Source of the DNA: Emergomyces orientalis
Taxonomy: Eukaryota; Ascomycota; Eurotiomycetes; Onygenales; Ajellomycetaceae
Assembly: GCA_002110485.1 (NCBI GenBank)
Contig: MOWL01000004.1
Span: 620,001 to 684,000 of the forward strand
DNA: 64,000 nucleotides
Reading direction: 5' to 3'
The notes beneath the pieces were generated by a model. The model had not been told where the DNA came from and made no database searches. It saw only the letters and a list, made by a program, of their open reading frames with translations. The translations under genes were made by a program, and so were the position numbers. Of the stretch, positions 1 to 11,783 are shown piece after piece. Within the stretch, counting starts at the first letter, position 1, and each line of letters begins with the position of its first letter.

Positions 1-993
1 GTTGGAATCTTAACTAAACCACGGCGAGAAACAAAGGGGGGGTATTTAGACGAAATAAACTCAGCGCGGGATTTCGGCCGAAAGGCTTATTTTTGCTGGT
101 GAGATAGAAATAGAAAAATATGAACGCAAAATCCAATGCAGAAGCACACAATATCGCTTACGGAATCGCAACAAGGGGTATTGGTACTCTTTAATTTGCG
201 CAATGTCAGTCGTCATGGATTCTTGTGTTGTTCTGTGGCGTTGGAGATGCCTCTTTTTTTTTTTCCTTTCTCTCTCTATCTTCCTCTCTCTCCCTGCTGC
301 CCCTCACGGTTATAGACGGCGGATCCTCTATCGGTATATCGATAATCTGCCAACATTGAGACAGTGCGTATCGGAGGAACCGGAGAAAACACGGCGTCTG
401 GCATTTAAACTACATTTAAAGGATACGCCGTGGAGACAGGTAAAACCATCCATGTGTCAGAAATGAATATCTAAAAAAATAAATATTGATGCGTCAGGCT
501 ACTACGATAACCGCAAAGAACGTTCCATATTTCATCCATTTTTTTCATTTGCCAATCATAAAATCTCCTATCGTACAAACATTCAAACACCTAGAAGTAC
601 AGGACAATGCATCCTAAATCTACATATCAGTACATCCATCCGTAAAATGAGTCGGGATTCTCTTCTCTCTCCCCCTCCCCACACCCGCAAAAATGGTATC
701 AGAAACGCATCCATCGCCACCCTCCCCCATCGGTTCTTATCGTCCCCCCCCCCCCCCAAAAGAAAAAAATGACGAAACGTAGCCCTTAAAATCCCAAGCA
801 AAAACAAAAACGAATATAAATAAATAAATAAATAAATAGCAACACCCGTAAATGCACACAAAAACAACCCTCTAAGCATCAAAAGCAAGATTATCCCAGC
901 CCAAAACGCCCCCCAAAAAGAAATTCCAAGAAACAAACAAAAACACGACCTCCCCTCCCCTCAAAAATATAAAAAAATAAGAAACCACCCTTC
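1..993. other. intergenic, no gene supported
   Basis: AT-rich non-coding sequence downstream of TIM22. It contains a run of C around 747-758 and a short ATAA microsatellite at about 816-838. Open frames here are low complexity, show no family resemblance, and most likely are chance. The right end probably carries the TIM22 3' UTR. Confidence 0.6.
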
Positions 994-1812
994 CTAATCC
1001 GACGGCTGCCTCATCCACGCATCAATCGCCGCACTGAACGCCGCAAACCCAGCACACCCCAACATCGCCGCCTGTGGCCCCGCCTTGGCCCCCAAGACAC
1101 CGCCCGTAATACACCCGGCCGCGACCCCATTCGCCAAATCATTTTTCGCCCGCAACCCTTCAATACAGCACTCCGTCCCGCTGAAAATGGCGCCGACGAG
1201 GGCGAAGTTTTTGGCGGAGCTGTAGGAGCGGCTGCCCATGTCTTTGAAGCCGCGCCGGAGCTGTTCGCGGACGGGGAGGGTGGAGAGTTCGCGGCCTTGT
1301 GGGGTTAGGGGGGTGTCGTAGGACATCTGTATGGGGGTTGAATGTTTTAGTTGATTTGTGGATGGTTTGTGGATGGTTTGTGGATGGTTGTGGATGGTTG
1401 TGGATGGTTAATTAACGTACACTGCTCATGAATAGACCGAAAGCACCTCCGAGCGCGAAACCCATGCCGCCCGCCATGACGGATTTGACGGGGCAGGATT
1501 CCATTGCCGCTTGGATCTATCGTAATCCACCAGTCAGTTAATTAGCTCAGATAGTTAGCCCTCTATATACACGCACCCCCATGTCCGCAGCCACATTCTA
1601 CGAACCCGATGCCAGAATATATATCAAAGGTTTTCGGAAAACAAAAACAAAACAAATAGAGGGGAGGTAAGATTCAAAATCCTACTCACGGTCTTCACCA
1701 TCGCCGCCTCCTGATCATTCATCCCTGCCGTACTAGCTCCTCCAATGCCCATTCCCGCTGCCACCGACGAGGCGGCCGCGGAGCTACTGCCGCCGAAGCC
1801 TGGGAAATTCAT
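994..1812 (-). CDS. TIM22: Mitochondrial import inner membrane translocase subunit Tim22
   Basis: Channel-forming subunit of the TIM22 complex, which inserts carrier proteins into the mitochondrial inner membrane. There are three exons, 1812-1690, 1516-1421 and 1326-994 (183 aa, exact frame). The N-terminus is Gly/Ser/Ala rich. The Tim17/22/23 domain starts near residue 45 with the stretch MESCPVKSVMAGGMGFALGG, continues across the exon 2-3 junction as FMSSMSYDTPLTPQG, and ends with small-residue-rich helices (FALVGAIFSG, VAAGCITGGVLG). Cys49 and Cys126/127 match the positions of the conserved Tim22 cysteine pair. Exon 2 is missed by simple ORF calling. Intron 2 carries a tandem repeat. The ATG was chosen because it gives the usual fungal length. 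The call rests on sequence recognition and is firm. Confidence 0.93.
1355..1410. repeat. minisatellite in TIM22 intron 2
   Basis: Five head-to-tail copies of a TTTGTGGATGG-like unit: three of 11 bp, then two of 10 bp. They fill most of the second TIM22 intron. Confidence 0.9.
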
Positions 1813-3256
1813 CGTGTCTGACTGAACGGGAAAAGGTATTTGTGTGTATGTAACCCCCGGTGGAACCTAGGAGGGGGGGTTTTTGACAGTGTTTATCCTC
1901 CCGTCACAGGGTTTCTTTTGGAAAGCTTCGTGGTTCTCTTCGGGGCCGGTGCTGGTCCTCGTAGCTCTCGAGGAAGACTGGGACGAGGTAGATTGTATGG
2001 GGGAAATACCAATGGTAGGGAGGTAGGTGATATAGGGGGTAAAGGTAGATATTAAATAGGTAAATATTATTTTCCTCTCCACTGTCCGATCCCGCGCGCA
2101 GACAAAAAAAAAACAATTACAATGCCGCGAGCTCCTGTTACTTGTTCTCTGCGTTTTCTTCTCCGGCTGATCGCGAAGGAAGAAAAAAAAAGTTTGGATG
2201 CCAAGACTTGCCATAATTACGGTGGAGTGGAGAGTCGAATGACGCAAAGGTCACGTGATACAATTCCCTGTCTTGTTTGCCTGCCAATTTTGAATTGAAA
2301 GAAGGGGGAAACGCAATTCCTGCAGATATAACATACGGTATAGCGGTGGGAATAGATACATTAATAATATAACCATCTATCAAAAGGCGTTGCGATAGTT
2401 AATAAATATATGTGCAAGAAACGAAATGTAGATATACTACGTGAATCGCTTGCTGCAATATTTGCAAATTTTGACATCTAAGGCGCAGTACTCTGTATGG
2501 ATGATTGCGGATGAAATATACCAAATGCTCGATACTTGAACCTATTTCTTCGGACGAATTGACATTCGTTCATGCGCCATGAATCAGCCACCATAGGTGC
2601 TAGACCTAGCGGACTGCCACGAAAAAACCAACCCCTTCTATGGGTGCGGAGGTTTTGGTCGCCATAGCAGGGCAATGCCAGGTGGGTTCAGGGTTGCCCA
2701 CGCCGTCCCTGGTTGGATTCCAGGTACCTTTAGCATGGCTGTCATGGGTCGAGGAGCCTGGGCATCCAACACATTGGCTAAGATTTCTCAATAGACTCTG
2801 TATAGAGCGATTGGTCAAATCAACCCAGAGTGTGCGGGAGATGCTGAAAGTGTGTCGCTTCCAGGATCCAGGCTCCTGGCGGGGCCCGCTGGCACGGGTA
2901 ACACAGCAGAAAACATGCAGGTCCGCGACTGAACAGGGTTGGACATGATTCAAGCGACCCGTTCGATCAGGCCTAAAGGCGGGGTTCAAAATGACAAGTC
3001 TCTGGCTTGAATAATTTGAAAGAAATAAGGTTTGAGTTTGCCGAGGTCGCTAGCGTAGCTTCGGCTGGTCCAGCTGCTTCAACATGAAGCAATCTTATTC
3101 TGTCATATTATTATTATTGACGGCGCGGTCTACACCTTCAAACGTTACCTATATTTCGTTTGAAGTGTGGATGAAAGGAGCGGTATGGGGTTGATGGCCG
3201 AAAACGAGACCAATGGATGAAAAGACACGTCCAACGAACATTGTCCAACAAATGCC
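1813..3256. other. intergenic between TIM22 and tRNA-Pro
   Basis: This is the TIM22 promoter side and then unassigned sequence. From about 2597 to 2989 the DNA is more GC-rich than its surroundings and open on both strands, but I recognise no protein family. It may be an old relic. Nothing else is supported. Confidence 0.5.
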
Positions 3257-3351
3257 GGTCCTGTGGTCTAGTGGTATGATTCTCGCTTTGGGTTCCTTAA
3301 CAACCTAAATTGGCCTGCGAGAGGCCCCGCGTTCGAATCGCGGCAGGACCC
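3257..3351 (+). tRNA. tRNA-Pro (anticodon TGG) with intron
   Basis: Cloverleaf: acceptor GGTCCTG (3257-3263) pairs with CAGGACC (3344-3350), discriminator C; D-arm GTCTAGTGGTATGA; anticodon stem CTCGC/GCGAG; loop with TGG; T-arm CCGCG-TTCGAAT-CGCGG. A 23-nt intron lies one base 3' of the anticodon, the canonical nuclear position. The mature length is 72 nt. A strong T-run follows. Confidence 0.95.
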
Positions 3352-3367
3352 CTCATTATTATTATTA

Positions 3368-3378
3368 TTTTTTTTTTT
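3368..3378 (+). terminator. Pol III terminator of tRNA-Pro(TGG)
   Basis: A run of 11 T on the coding strand, 17 nt after the mature 3' end, after an ATT repeat. This is typical of RNA polymerase III termination. Confidence 0.75.
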
Positions 3379-3522
3379 GTTTGGTTTCGTCTTGTTCTTC
3401 TTTTTCGCCTTGACTCGAGCAACGCCCACAGAATCCCCACCCGCAACCCTATTTTTTTTATCCACATCCCAGGCTGCCCTCAACGATCACTCGTTCGGCC
3501 TTGGCGACTCCCATCAATTCCA

Positions 3523-3615
3523 GGTCTTGTGGTCTAGTGGTATGATTCTCGCTTAGGGTTCACCCTAAAGCATCTTGTTTGCGAGAGGCCCCGCGTTCGA
3601 GTCGCGGCAAGACCC
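3523..3615 (+). tRNA. tRNA-Pro (anticodon AGG) with intron, copy 1
   Basis: Acceptor GGTCTTG (3523-3529) pairs with CAAGACC (3608-3614), discriminator C. The anticodon loop has AGG, followed by a 21-nt intron, then GCGAG and the T-arm CCGCG-TTCGAGT-CGCGG. The mature length is 72 nt. T5 at 3639-3643 is the likely terminator. The whole 93-nt gene is identical to the copy at 43581-43673. Confidence 0.95.
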
Positions 3616-4103
3616 TGGTGCCATGATATTTCAATCTCTTTTTGCCGGGAGAGATGTAGTTTTTTGCTGCTATGTAGGTCTAATTACATTGATTGATAGA
3701 TCCAATCCATTGACAACGAGATGGGCAATTGAGCATGCTGATATATAGTATGATTATTTCATACCAATGTGCATAAACAGGGCTAGCGAAATATAATGCT
3801 CGGGTTCCTTGAACTGACAATTGCCGGTTTCAATTGACTCCATTAATATGCGAACAGAATAATATCGATTGAATCCGAGCTTCAAAATGGTTTGCGACGC
3901 TGGTGGCCCTAGGGGGTTGCGCTGCAAATGCTTCCACGTTCAGGTGGTTGCAGTGTCTGCATATATCAAAACGATAGCTATCAGATCCAATTTCCCCTGG
4001 AATGGAATACGGATTGCCCCTGTTAAGACCCAGAAAGGAAATGAATATTCAGGGGCCATCATAGCACAAGAGAAACCCATCCGATACCATTCCCCACGCA
4101 TCT
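3616..4103. other. intergenic
   Basis: Sequence between the tRNA and the 3' end of the minus-strand dehydrogenase. No coding signal is recognised. Confidence 0.6.
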
Positions 4104-5136
4104 TCATCCCTCCTTCTTCGGTACCAGGCCCTCCCCCCTCGCCTTAAGCACCGCCTTCGTCTTCTCATCCCTTTCCCGTACACTCAACCCAGTAGATGGC
4201 CCATAAACCTCCTCTGTCTCCCTAAACACCCTTTCCTCCCAGCCCTCCCCCCTCCCAAAGCCAACTTCCCCCTGATCCTCCCAACAAGCCTGCACCGTCC
4301 CCCCAATCTTCTCAAAGAAAGCCCTCAACCCTCCTTCCCCGCCGCCCATATGATACGACTTAAACGGGCCGGCAACCGTCCACCGCGGCCCCATAGAATT
4401 CTCAACAATGGCATCCAACTCTTCCACCCCAACCACCCCTTCCTGCACTAGATGCACCGCCTCCCGCAGCAGCGCATACGCAAGCCGATTCGCCACAAAC
4501 CCCGTCACCTCCCGCTTCAACAGCACTGGCGCCCGTTTAAGCGCTTTCCAATACGCGAGCGTACGGTCGACCAAGTCCGGTGGTGTAACTGGTGACGGGA
4601 CGAGTTCTAGCAGCGGCATGACGTGCGGCGGGTTATAAGGGTGGACGACAATTAGGCGGGATTTGTCGCGCATGTGAATTGCCTGGATGGAGGCGGGGAT
4701 ACCGGAGGTGCTGGACCAGAAGAGGGCGTGCGCGGGTGCGTGGGTTTCTATCTGTGGCCAGATGGATTGTTTGAAGGTTGGGGTTTCGGGGCCTTGTTCT
4801 TGGATTATGTCGGCGGTGGAGACGGCTGTGGGGATGTCCGGGGCGAGAGTGAGGCGGTGGGAGGAGAGGAGATCGGGGAGGGTGTGGGTTTTGGAAAGGG
4901 TGGTTAGGTAGCCTTTGTGTGGGATGTTAGATATGGTTGTAGCTATTTATGGGTGTCACAGTGGGCGGACCTGGCAGCGTCTCATCGATGTATGCCTTCA
5001 GATCCGGCCTGGTATCGTAGATTGTCACCTCGACATCGGGGGATTGTGTAAGATGCAACGCGGCAAAAGAGAGGCCAATGGTCCCTGACCCGATGAGGGC
5101 GATGCGTGTTGGCTTCGGAAACTTGTCCACAGACAT
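4104..5136 (-). CDS. 3-hydroxyacyl-CoA dehydrogenase family protein (L-gulonate 3-dehydrogenase / lambda-crystallin type)
   Basis: NAD-dependent oxidoreductase of the 3-HCDH family. Fungal members of this length act on hydroxyacids or L-gulonate, so the substrate is not fixed by sequence. There are two exons, 5136-4971 and 4912-4104 (324 aa). Joining at CTGCCAG|gtccgc...aaag|GCTACC restores LPGYLTTL and exact frame; the donor is weak but the intron has a ctaac branch site. The N-terminal Rossmann motif is IALIGSGTIG (about residues 12-21). The catalytic-type HPYNPPH motif lies near residue 146, followed by the C-terminal helical domain (VTGFVANRLAYALLREA). The start ATG opens MSVDKF; an upstream in-frame extension has no support. 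Family call is sure, substrate is not. Confidence 0.88.
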
Positions 5137-6645
5137 GATTGTATACAAATTAATGCACTTGAGCAGGTTTTGACAGATGGAGAATCGAGACAGGGGAAAA
5201 AAGGCAAGAAGAGCCCTTAAAAAAAGAGGCAAAAAAACTAAAACAAGGCGAACACAAATATATACAGCACATGAATATCCATTCCAAGTTTTCCAAACCA
5301 CCTAGTTATGTCAATTGTACTAGCCTGATCCGAGTCTGCAGTTCCATATATGCCTCGGGGTAGGCTTGTCGGGCCGCAATGGTGGAGCAAACACTCCCGC
5401 CGAAACCTCCGAACTTGCTCTCCGAATATCGGGGGTTGTTCCGTATTTCTACCCACAACTGCCCACCGGGTGATACGCCAATGGCTCTCTACGTACCTAC
5501 GCGGGGTAGCTTTATAGTTGCTGGAATAATGTGCTATGTGTCTATGGCGAATATTGAAAGTTGGTTGATATTGCTCACAAGTAGAGCTGTAACTAACTAC
5601 CCTCAGAATGACATCATAAATGATTTATCAGAGCCATTTAATTCAATTCACGATTCGCTACCCAAGTATAACTGCTTCTGCTGTACACATACCCTACAGT
5701 TATCTTGTACTTCCTCCCCCAACCCCATCTTTTTTATTGAAAGATAACTCGAAATACATTAATTACATACACACAGAAACACTATCTAGGCACATGTTCA
5801 GCAAATATTTGTTCTATTGTAGAGAATAAACAGAATATATCTTGTCATTTAGAGCTTGATTCCCGAGCTCAACCGCCATTTATCCCTATGAAAAAGGACA
5901 TTTTGAGCATTCTTGTGTATAATAATAGTAATAATAACATTTATTATTTTCTAGCATGGTATAGTATAGTATGGTAATAGTATAGGTAATTAGGTTGAGT
6001 ATAGCCCTTCGCATGCCATTAATAATTAAAATCGCACACCATCTCTCACACAAAAGTCATAAAAGAAAAAAAAGGAATAATAAAAAAGGGACAGAAAAGT
6101 GGAAAGATATACATGCATGCAAACCATCTACCATCTATTTATTACCAATAATCAAAAGAATAAAAGGAAAGATAAGAGGAAATATAAAACTAAAATTTCA
6201 ACGTTGTGTCGTAAAATCATCTGGCATCGTTAAACTAAGCGGGGGTAGGAGGAAAAGGAGTATGAGGGGAGGAGTGGAAAGGTAGCAAAATATGATAAAA
6301 ACTAGCAGAAAAGAAAAGCAAAACAAAAAAGAGCGATATATCTAAACGTGTAATGGGGTGGTAAGTAGAGGGTCCCGTTCGGGTTGGGTGTGACGCGTTT
6401 CTTTCTCATTCTCTCTCCTCAGTATATTAAGATAAGATTAAGATAAAAATCTCGGGAGTCTGAAAAGTGTAAAAGCAAAATGAAAAGTAGGGGGGATAAG
6501 GTGCTTCAATTATAGTAACGGGATTCAGGAGTCAGTTTTTGACTTAGGTTATAATGATGCAAGCGGGAGTACGGAGTAGATGGTAGGTGAGTTGGAGAAG
6601 AATGGGGTTGGAGAGTACAGTGTTGCGGTAAGGGGAATCATATAT
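5137..6645. other. intergenic
   Basis: Upstream region of the dehydrogenase and, at the right, the probable 3' UTR of the 5-phosphatase gene. It is AT-rich with A-tracts near 6060-6100 and 6300-6340. No gene is recognised on either strand. Confidence 0.6.
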
Positions 6646-9600
6646 TTAATTAGTTCCAGGAGCAGTAGCGATCAGCGACTTGGCCTCCTGGGGGCTTAGG
6701 CCGAGAATGCGAACGAGGTAATCGATGCTATGCAATAAAGTGTCAGTTTTGTCCTCTCACCAGTCTATTCCAATCGTAAAGGCCAGAAAGAAAAGAATTT
6801 AAAAGAAGAACATACCTAGCATCCGTTGCTAACCTCCGTTTCTCCTGCACAAACTCCTCTTGACACGCCTCCCACACATCCGCCCGCTTATCCGGGGAAA
6901 TAGTCTTGATGCGCATCTTGAACAAACCACTGACAGGTCGATGATCAGATACCTTAACTTCATGCCGGCGGTACTCAAGCTGCTTAATCTTCCCAACACC
7001 TCGGTAAAGCAACCGATCGCACCACGCCGGCGACCGCTTCTTTTCGCTGGAATCGTACTGGTCGGAGCCGACGTCGTATTTATACGTCGGCGCAAACGTG
7101 ATGGGCGCTTCGTTGAATGAGCGGAGTCGGAAACCCGGGTTTTTACGGCGAGAGGCGAGGAGTTGGTCGCGGTCGAGGAGTTTGGGGAGGTTGTGAGTCC
7201 TGACAGCCTCGATGACGGTGTTGCGGGGCATGGAGTCGATGCGGTAGTTTAAATCGCCATTTAGGATACAGATTTCGTGGTCGAGGATCATCGTACCGTC
7301 GCCGCCACCAACGAAGAGGTCGATTCGGGATGAGTAGCTGGTTTCGGCAGGGAGGGAGCTGCTTTCGAGAATTGCGGCGATGTCGTTGTTGCGGTGGGCG
7401 GTGTGGGATTGGCCGGCAGCCAGATGACAGTTTATGAAGCAGAGAGAGCTGTCGTCGAGGATGAAACGGAGTACGAGAGCACCCTGTTATGTCCAATTTA
7501 GCCTCGTCTGGAGAAAATGGGGGAAAATATATTGTCAAAGTAGACGAACCTTGTTGCCATGCAGCCCACCCATTCCGCGTTTAATTTCTGCTGCACTTAT
7601 ACTTCGGATTCTCTGGCGTTCGTCTTGTTTGATGAACACACATGTGAATAGGCCGATGAGGTTTGATGTGTGCAGGAGGACGTAAGGTTGATCAAGAGGC
7701 ATTATATCATGAATGCAGGATGCAAGATAATCCTTCCAAACGCGATACTGCCGGCTCATGTGTTCCTTGTCCGCACTATCCTTCTTCTTGCTGCCCATGA
7801 GGAAACTCTCTGTTGAAGATTGTTAGTTTGAGGAAAAACAATGAAAATCCGTCCTTAAAAGTATATTTATACGTACTAGCAGTGATCTTTTTGTTTTCAA
7901 GGTCCACAAGCTCTTGAAACCCAAAAACCAAAATATCCGGTGGGTTTTCTGGGTGGACCACGTCTCGGATGAATTTGATATCTCGCAAATTGCCCGGGAC
8001 AGTTGCACCCGCGTTCCACGTAACAACGGAAGCGGTAACTTCGCGGAACTGACAGTAATCGACGTCCCTGTCATGCATGCGGGTTTCTGAAAGTAAAGAT
8101 AAAAAGTTAGCTCATTATTTCTCGTCTATCGAGGGGGGAAAAAAAAGGGGCGGGGGGCGGCAAACCAAGCCAGTCGTCCTCCAGCATAGCATCCCAAAGC
8201 CGAATATAATTATCAACCCCAAGCGAAACAACCTGTAACCGATTAACAGTCCAAACACTACTAGAATCCAGCAACAGTCCGCAGACAGCATGATCGTGGG
8301 CCTGCCAGTCCTTCTTAACCGTCCACGGCGTGGTAGAAGTGTCGTAGACATAGATCATGCCCGTTTTGTAACCAGCCCACAGATAGTCGCCAACCATAGC
8401 CAGGCAATTGATCTTATACAAGCTCACGTTCAACGTTGCTCGACACGAGTAATCCTGGGCGGAGTAAATGCTAACTTTCCCGTCTGCATGGCCGAGGTAT
8501 ACGAGGCCGCCATCTTTGGGGCTGGTGGTACCTGACGTGACTTCTCCCGCATCTGACTTCCCCAGAGGTCCCTTGAGGACTTGGAAATCGGCATCTTTAG
8601 AATTGGGACGATAGACTCGCACTTCCTTGCCGGATGCGAGCCACAGAAGCCCTCCAACAACCATTGAAAATGTATGTCCCCTCGCAACTCGATCGTATGG
8701 GTGGGTGTAGCTGTACTGCAGATTTGGAGCACCCGATTCATCTGGAGGCCAGAGAAGTAATTTCCCGTCATCGTCTAGAGTCCAGAGTTCCTTTTTGTGT
8801 CGATAGATTTTAATAATTTCTCTCCGGGAAGGTGACGTCCGCGATGAAACAATCGATTGTGTTTGAATGTCAACCTCATGAATCTCACCCGCATTCGTAC
8901 CTAACCAGAGCAGCTTCCCTTCATCGTTCATTGTATTTCCCGGTTTGAAAGCGATGGATAAACCTTTGATTGTTTCCCCATGGTTCAATCCTAGGATTTG
9001 CTCCCCGCTCATTAAGTCCCAGACTCGAGTAAAGTACCCTGTCGTGCATGCATACTTGCCACAAACGTCAAAAACTCGCGTGTCATGTTTGGTATGAATA
9101 CTTCTTGTTCCGTTTTTGAAAACCGGTGGGCGACGGTTAGTATTGGAAAAATCAGGATAGTCTGTGCGAGGGATTGGTGCATCGTCAAAGGGATACTCTG
9201 ATTCATCTGATTCAACACGAGCGGATCCACTGATCTGACGTTGGTTGGAAGCTGGGGACGACGACAGGGATTCTACTGAGCGCATAGGTGACCGCGCAAA
9301 CTGGGTCAGGGTAGGTGGTGGTTGGGCCTTGTTGCTGCTGGGTATTCGACCAGTGATGGCAGCTGTATCTCTTTGAGGAGGAGGAGGGTAATGTGTACCG
9401 GTTTCTGCGCTTCCAATACGGATGGAGGAGTTGGATGTGATCACCGGTCTGGAAGGGATATCAAAGGAACGTCTAGACGTTAGGTCAGAGGAGGGCGATT
9501 GCACTTCCAGTCCTCCAGTTCGTGGGGGAGGCCCCCGACGCGATATTCGAGGTTGAGCGCGGGGTGGTAGGCCCGGTCGATCCTCCGGATTATCACTAGA

Positions 9601-10795
9601 ATAAACCCTGTCTGTAGGTTCCCTCGTGCTCCTTCGTTTTGAAGCGTCAGTGTCACTCCGTTTCATTGGAAGGGGTGGAGGTGGCTGTTTAATTTCACGA
9701 GCTAACACTGCTGTTGCAGTTCTGGTGCTGGTAAAACCAGTATTATTGGCCTCAACGGTCGCAGATCGGCGAGGATATCGAAATGGAGTAGGGTCAGGGA
9801 AAGCGCTGCGAGTTCCGCGCTCAACAGCGGAGTACGGTTCAGGAATACGATTCGAGGCATGTCCGTTCGTCGCTATGACACTCGGGGGAGTCTTTTCCGG
9901 ACTACTTGGAGGAGTACTGAATGGTGAGACTGCACCATCGACCGGTATCTTTTCCGATGCGGGCGCAAGAGAGTTGGGGGTTTCCAAACGAGAAATAGTG
10001 ATGGGTTTTTTGGTGGCGGCGGGGATTTTGGGCTTTTCCGCTCTATTGACAGGAGGTGGGAGAGACGAAGCTTTGGAGCCGTTTTTTGTATCACGAACCC
10101 TGTCCTCCGCCCGACGGGGGCTGCCGCTGGCTACTACCACGCCGGAGGAGTCGACTAACGGTGTACTTGGTCTGCTCGACGGGCGACTCTGGCTACTTGG
10201 CGGCCTTCGAGGCGGAGGAGGTTCGGGGACAGTCTGTGGTTCCTTGAGGTGATTCTCGGCGGCGGGGATGACATGTCTCTGGGGGCTAGCACGGGGGGAA
10301 TTCACAGTGAGGACTGGGGCTTTCCACTGCGCAGAAGAAACATTCATGGACACTGGTCTGGCCGGTATCCGCCTTCCTGGAGACCCTTCAGTGTTCCGTG
10401 CCGCAGCACCAGCATGATTATTCCTCGCAGTGTGAAGCCATCCGGACGATGAGGGGGGATGAGCGTGGAAGTGGGAGTGAGAAGAAGAGGATGACGACCA
10501 GTTCGAAGAGTCAGGGCGCGGGAGATCCAAGGAGGCACGGCCAGCCACGACGTTTGGGGTTTCTAGGAACGTCGAGCGGGATTCGCGACTTGGCGTGGTG
10601 GTGTGATGCGACTTGGGTTTTAGGTGAGCAAGGTTTTCGAAATGGGAGAGGAGGGAGGAAACGGGTTTCTATTATCAGAAGCATAGTGGTTAGCATGAAG
10701 GTAGATACTGTGGGAGGATAGCAGCTAAATCATACAATAGACTCGTCGTCGGTGCCATTCCCATCATCATTGCCCTCACGGTTCTTAGGCTCCAT
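6646..10795 (-). CDS. WD40-repeat inositol polyphosphate 5-phosphatase (type II)
   Basis: Predicted phosphoinositide/inositol-phosphate 5-phosphatase, presumably acting at membranes. There are six exons: 10795-10736, 10668-8166, 8086-7877, 7809-7550, 7483-6816, 6727-6646 (1260 aa). Exon 1 has a CCACCATGG start; splicing restores IKPVSSLLSHFENL. No in-frame ATG is available in the large exon upstream of the conserved part, so this exon is needed. Residues about 60-540 are Ser/Pro-rich and probably disordered. About 545-850 are WD40 blades (TRVWDLMSGEQILGL). About 865-1200 hold the catalytic domain with WNAG, FGFQE, GGLHGNKGALVLRF, ILNGDLNYR, PAWCDRLLYR and SDHRP, all key 5-phosphatase motifs intact. 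The C-terminus (IDYLVRILGLSPQEA) is a short helical tail. Fungal orthologues with this architecture exist; plant 5PTase12-14 are similar. Confidence 0.9.
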
Positions 10796-11783
10796 GGTGG
10801 AAATCGCAGCAGCAACCTTTAGCTGCAAATGAAAACACTCAACCGTATCCCGTCAACCATCTGTAAGGTGTGGCAGATACGGAGTGTAATGGAGTTATCT
10901 GACTGAGTGACGTCGTGAGCAATACTAAGGTTGTAAGTTAAAGATACTCCAAGGTTTTGTAGGGCGGAAGGGAAATCCAAAAAGGCAACTAAATGACTAG
11001 GCTCGACCAAAACGAACCAACGAGACTAGGAGTGACGCGGCCTGCAGCTGGGCTAAAGCTCGCCAAACCCGTGAGTGTAGAGGACGAGGAGACTCTCTAT
11101 TCTCGCAACAGAACGGTGATTATCTTGGTGAAGAGGAGTGGTTGAGAATGTCTGCTGGAGGTGTAATTGAAACATGAAGTTGCCCTTGAAGGAATGTTTT
11201 TTGGTGTTGCGGCTCCTTGTCCCGTGATCTGGAATTTTGGCCGATACAAATGGAGAACAGAAGAAGAAAAGATGAAAAGATGAGAAAAGATAATAACAAT
11301 AGAATAATAAATAGCATAATACATAGGAATAGAAAACGATATAGGATTGCTATGATATAATATTCCTGGGCAATCCGAAATATCACCCCCTTGTGGTTTT
11401 TAAATTTATTTACTTATTCTGTCTTGAGTAAACAACCCTACCCCAATAAAGCATCCCTAGCCAATTCTCTAGCTGGTGATCGTGGCTGGTGCTAAATTCC
11501 CCCCCCCGTACGGAGTACCTGTGCCTGGATTTCTTGGATGCTGAGACTTTGGTTAGTGCTTGTTGCTGTCCCCGACTCCTTGTCTCTTGTCTTGTCGTCT
11601 CTGGATCCTTTCTTTTGGGAGGCAAACTACCACGGCCTTATTACTTCCAAGGTTATTATTCTTTCATGCAGGAACAAATCCTCGTGGAACATTGCCAACT
11701 CTCGAACTAATATACAAAATAAAAGAAAATTAACTGAGACATACACCCCGGCTGTCGTTGCGTTTCTTTTGTCGGCCATAGCC
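10796..11783. other. divergent promoter region
   Basis: Shared upstream region of the minus-strand 5-phosphatase and the plus-strand CHY zinc-finger gene. It contains GTACGGAGTAC near 11507, a motif type often seen in eurotiomycete intergenic DNA. No gene is supported. Confidence 0.55.

Noticed and set aside
203..936. Two open frames near the left edge
   Set aside because: Low-complexity, run through homopolymers, no family resemblance.
2597..2989. Overlapping open frames on both strands
   Set aside because: GC-richer patch, but neither strand gives a recognisable protein, exon signals or a good start context.
9626..10252. 208-codon plus-strand open frame inside the 5-phosphatase gene
   Set aside because: It is the antisense of the Ser/Pro-rich coding region, whose codon bias leaves the opposite strand open. 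No family match.
10546..10548. GTG as start of the 5-phosphatase frame
   Set aside because: Not an ATG. A Kozak ATG at 10795 with one intron gives an exact frame and a conserved-looking start.
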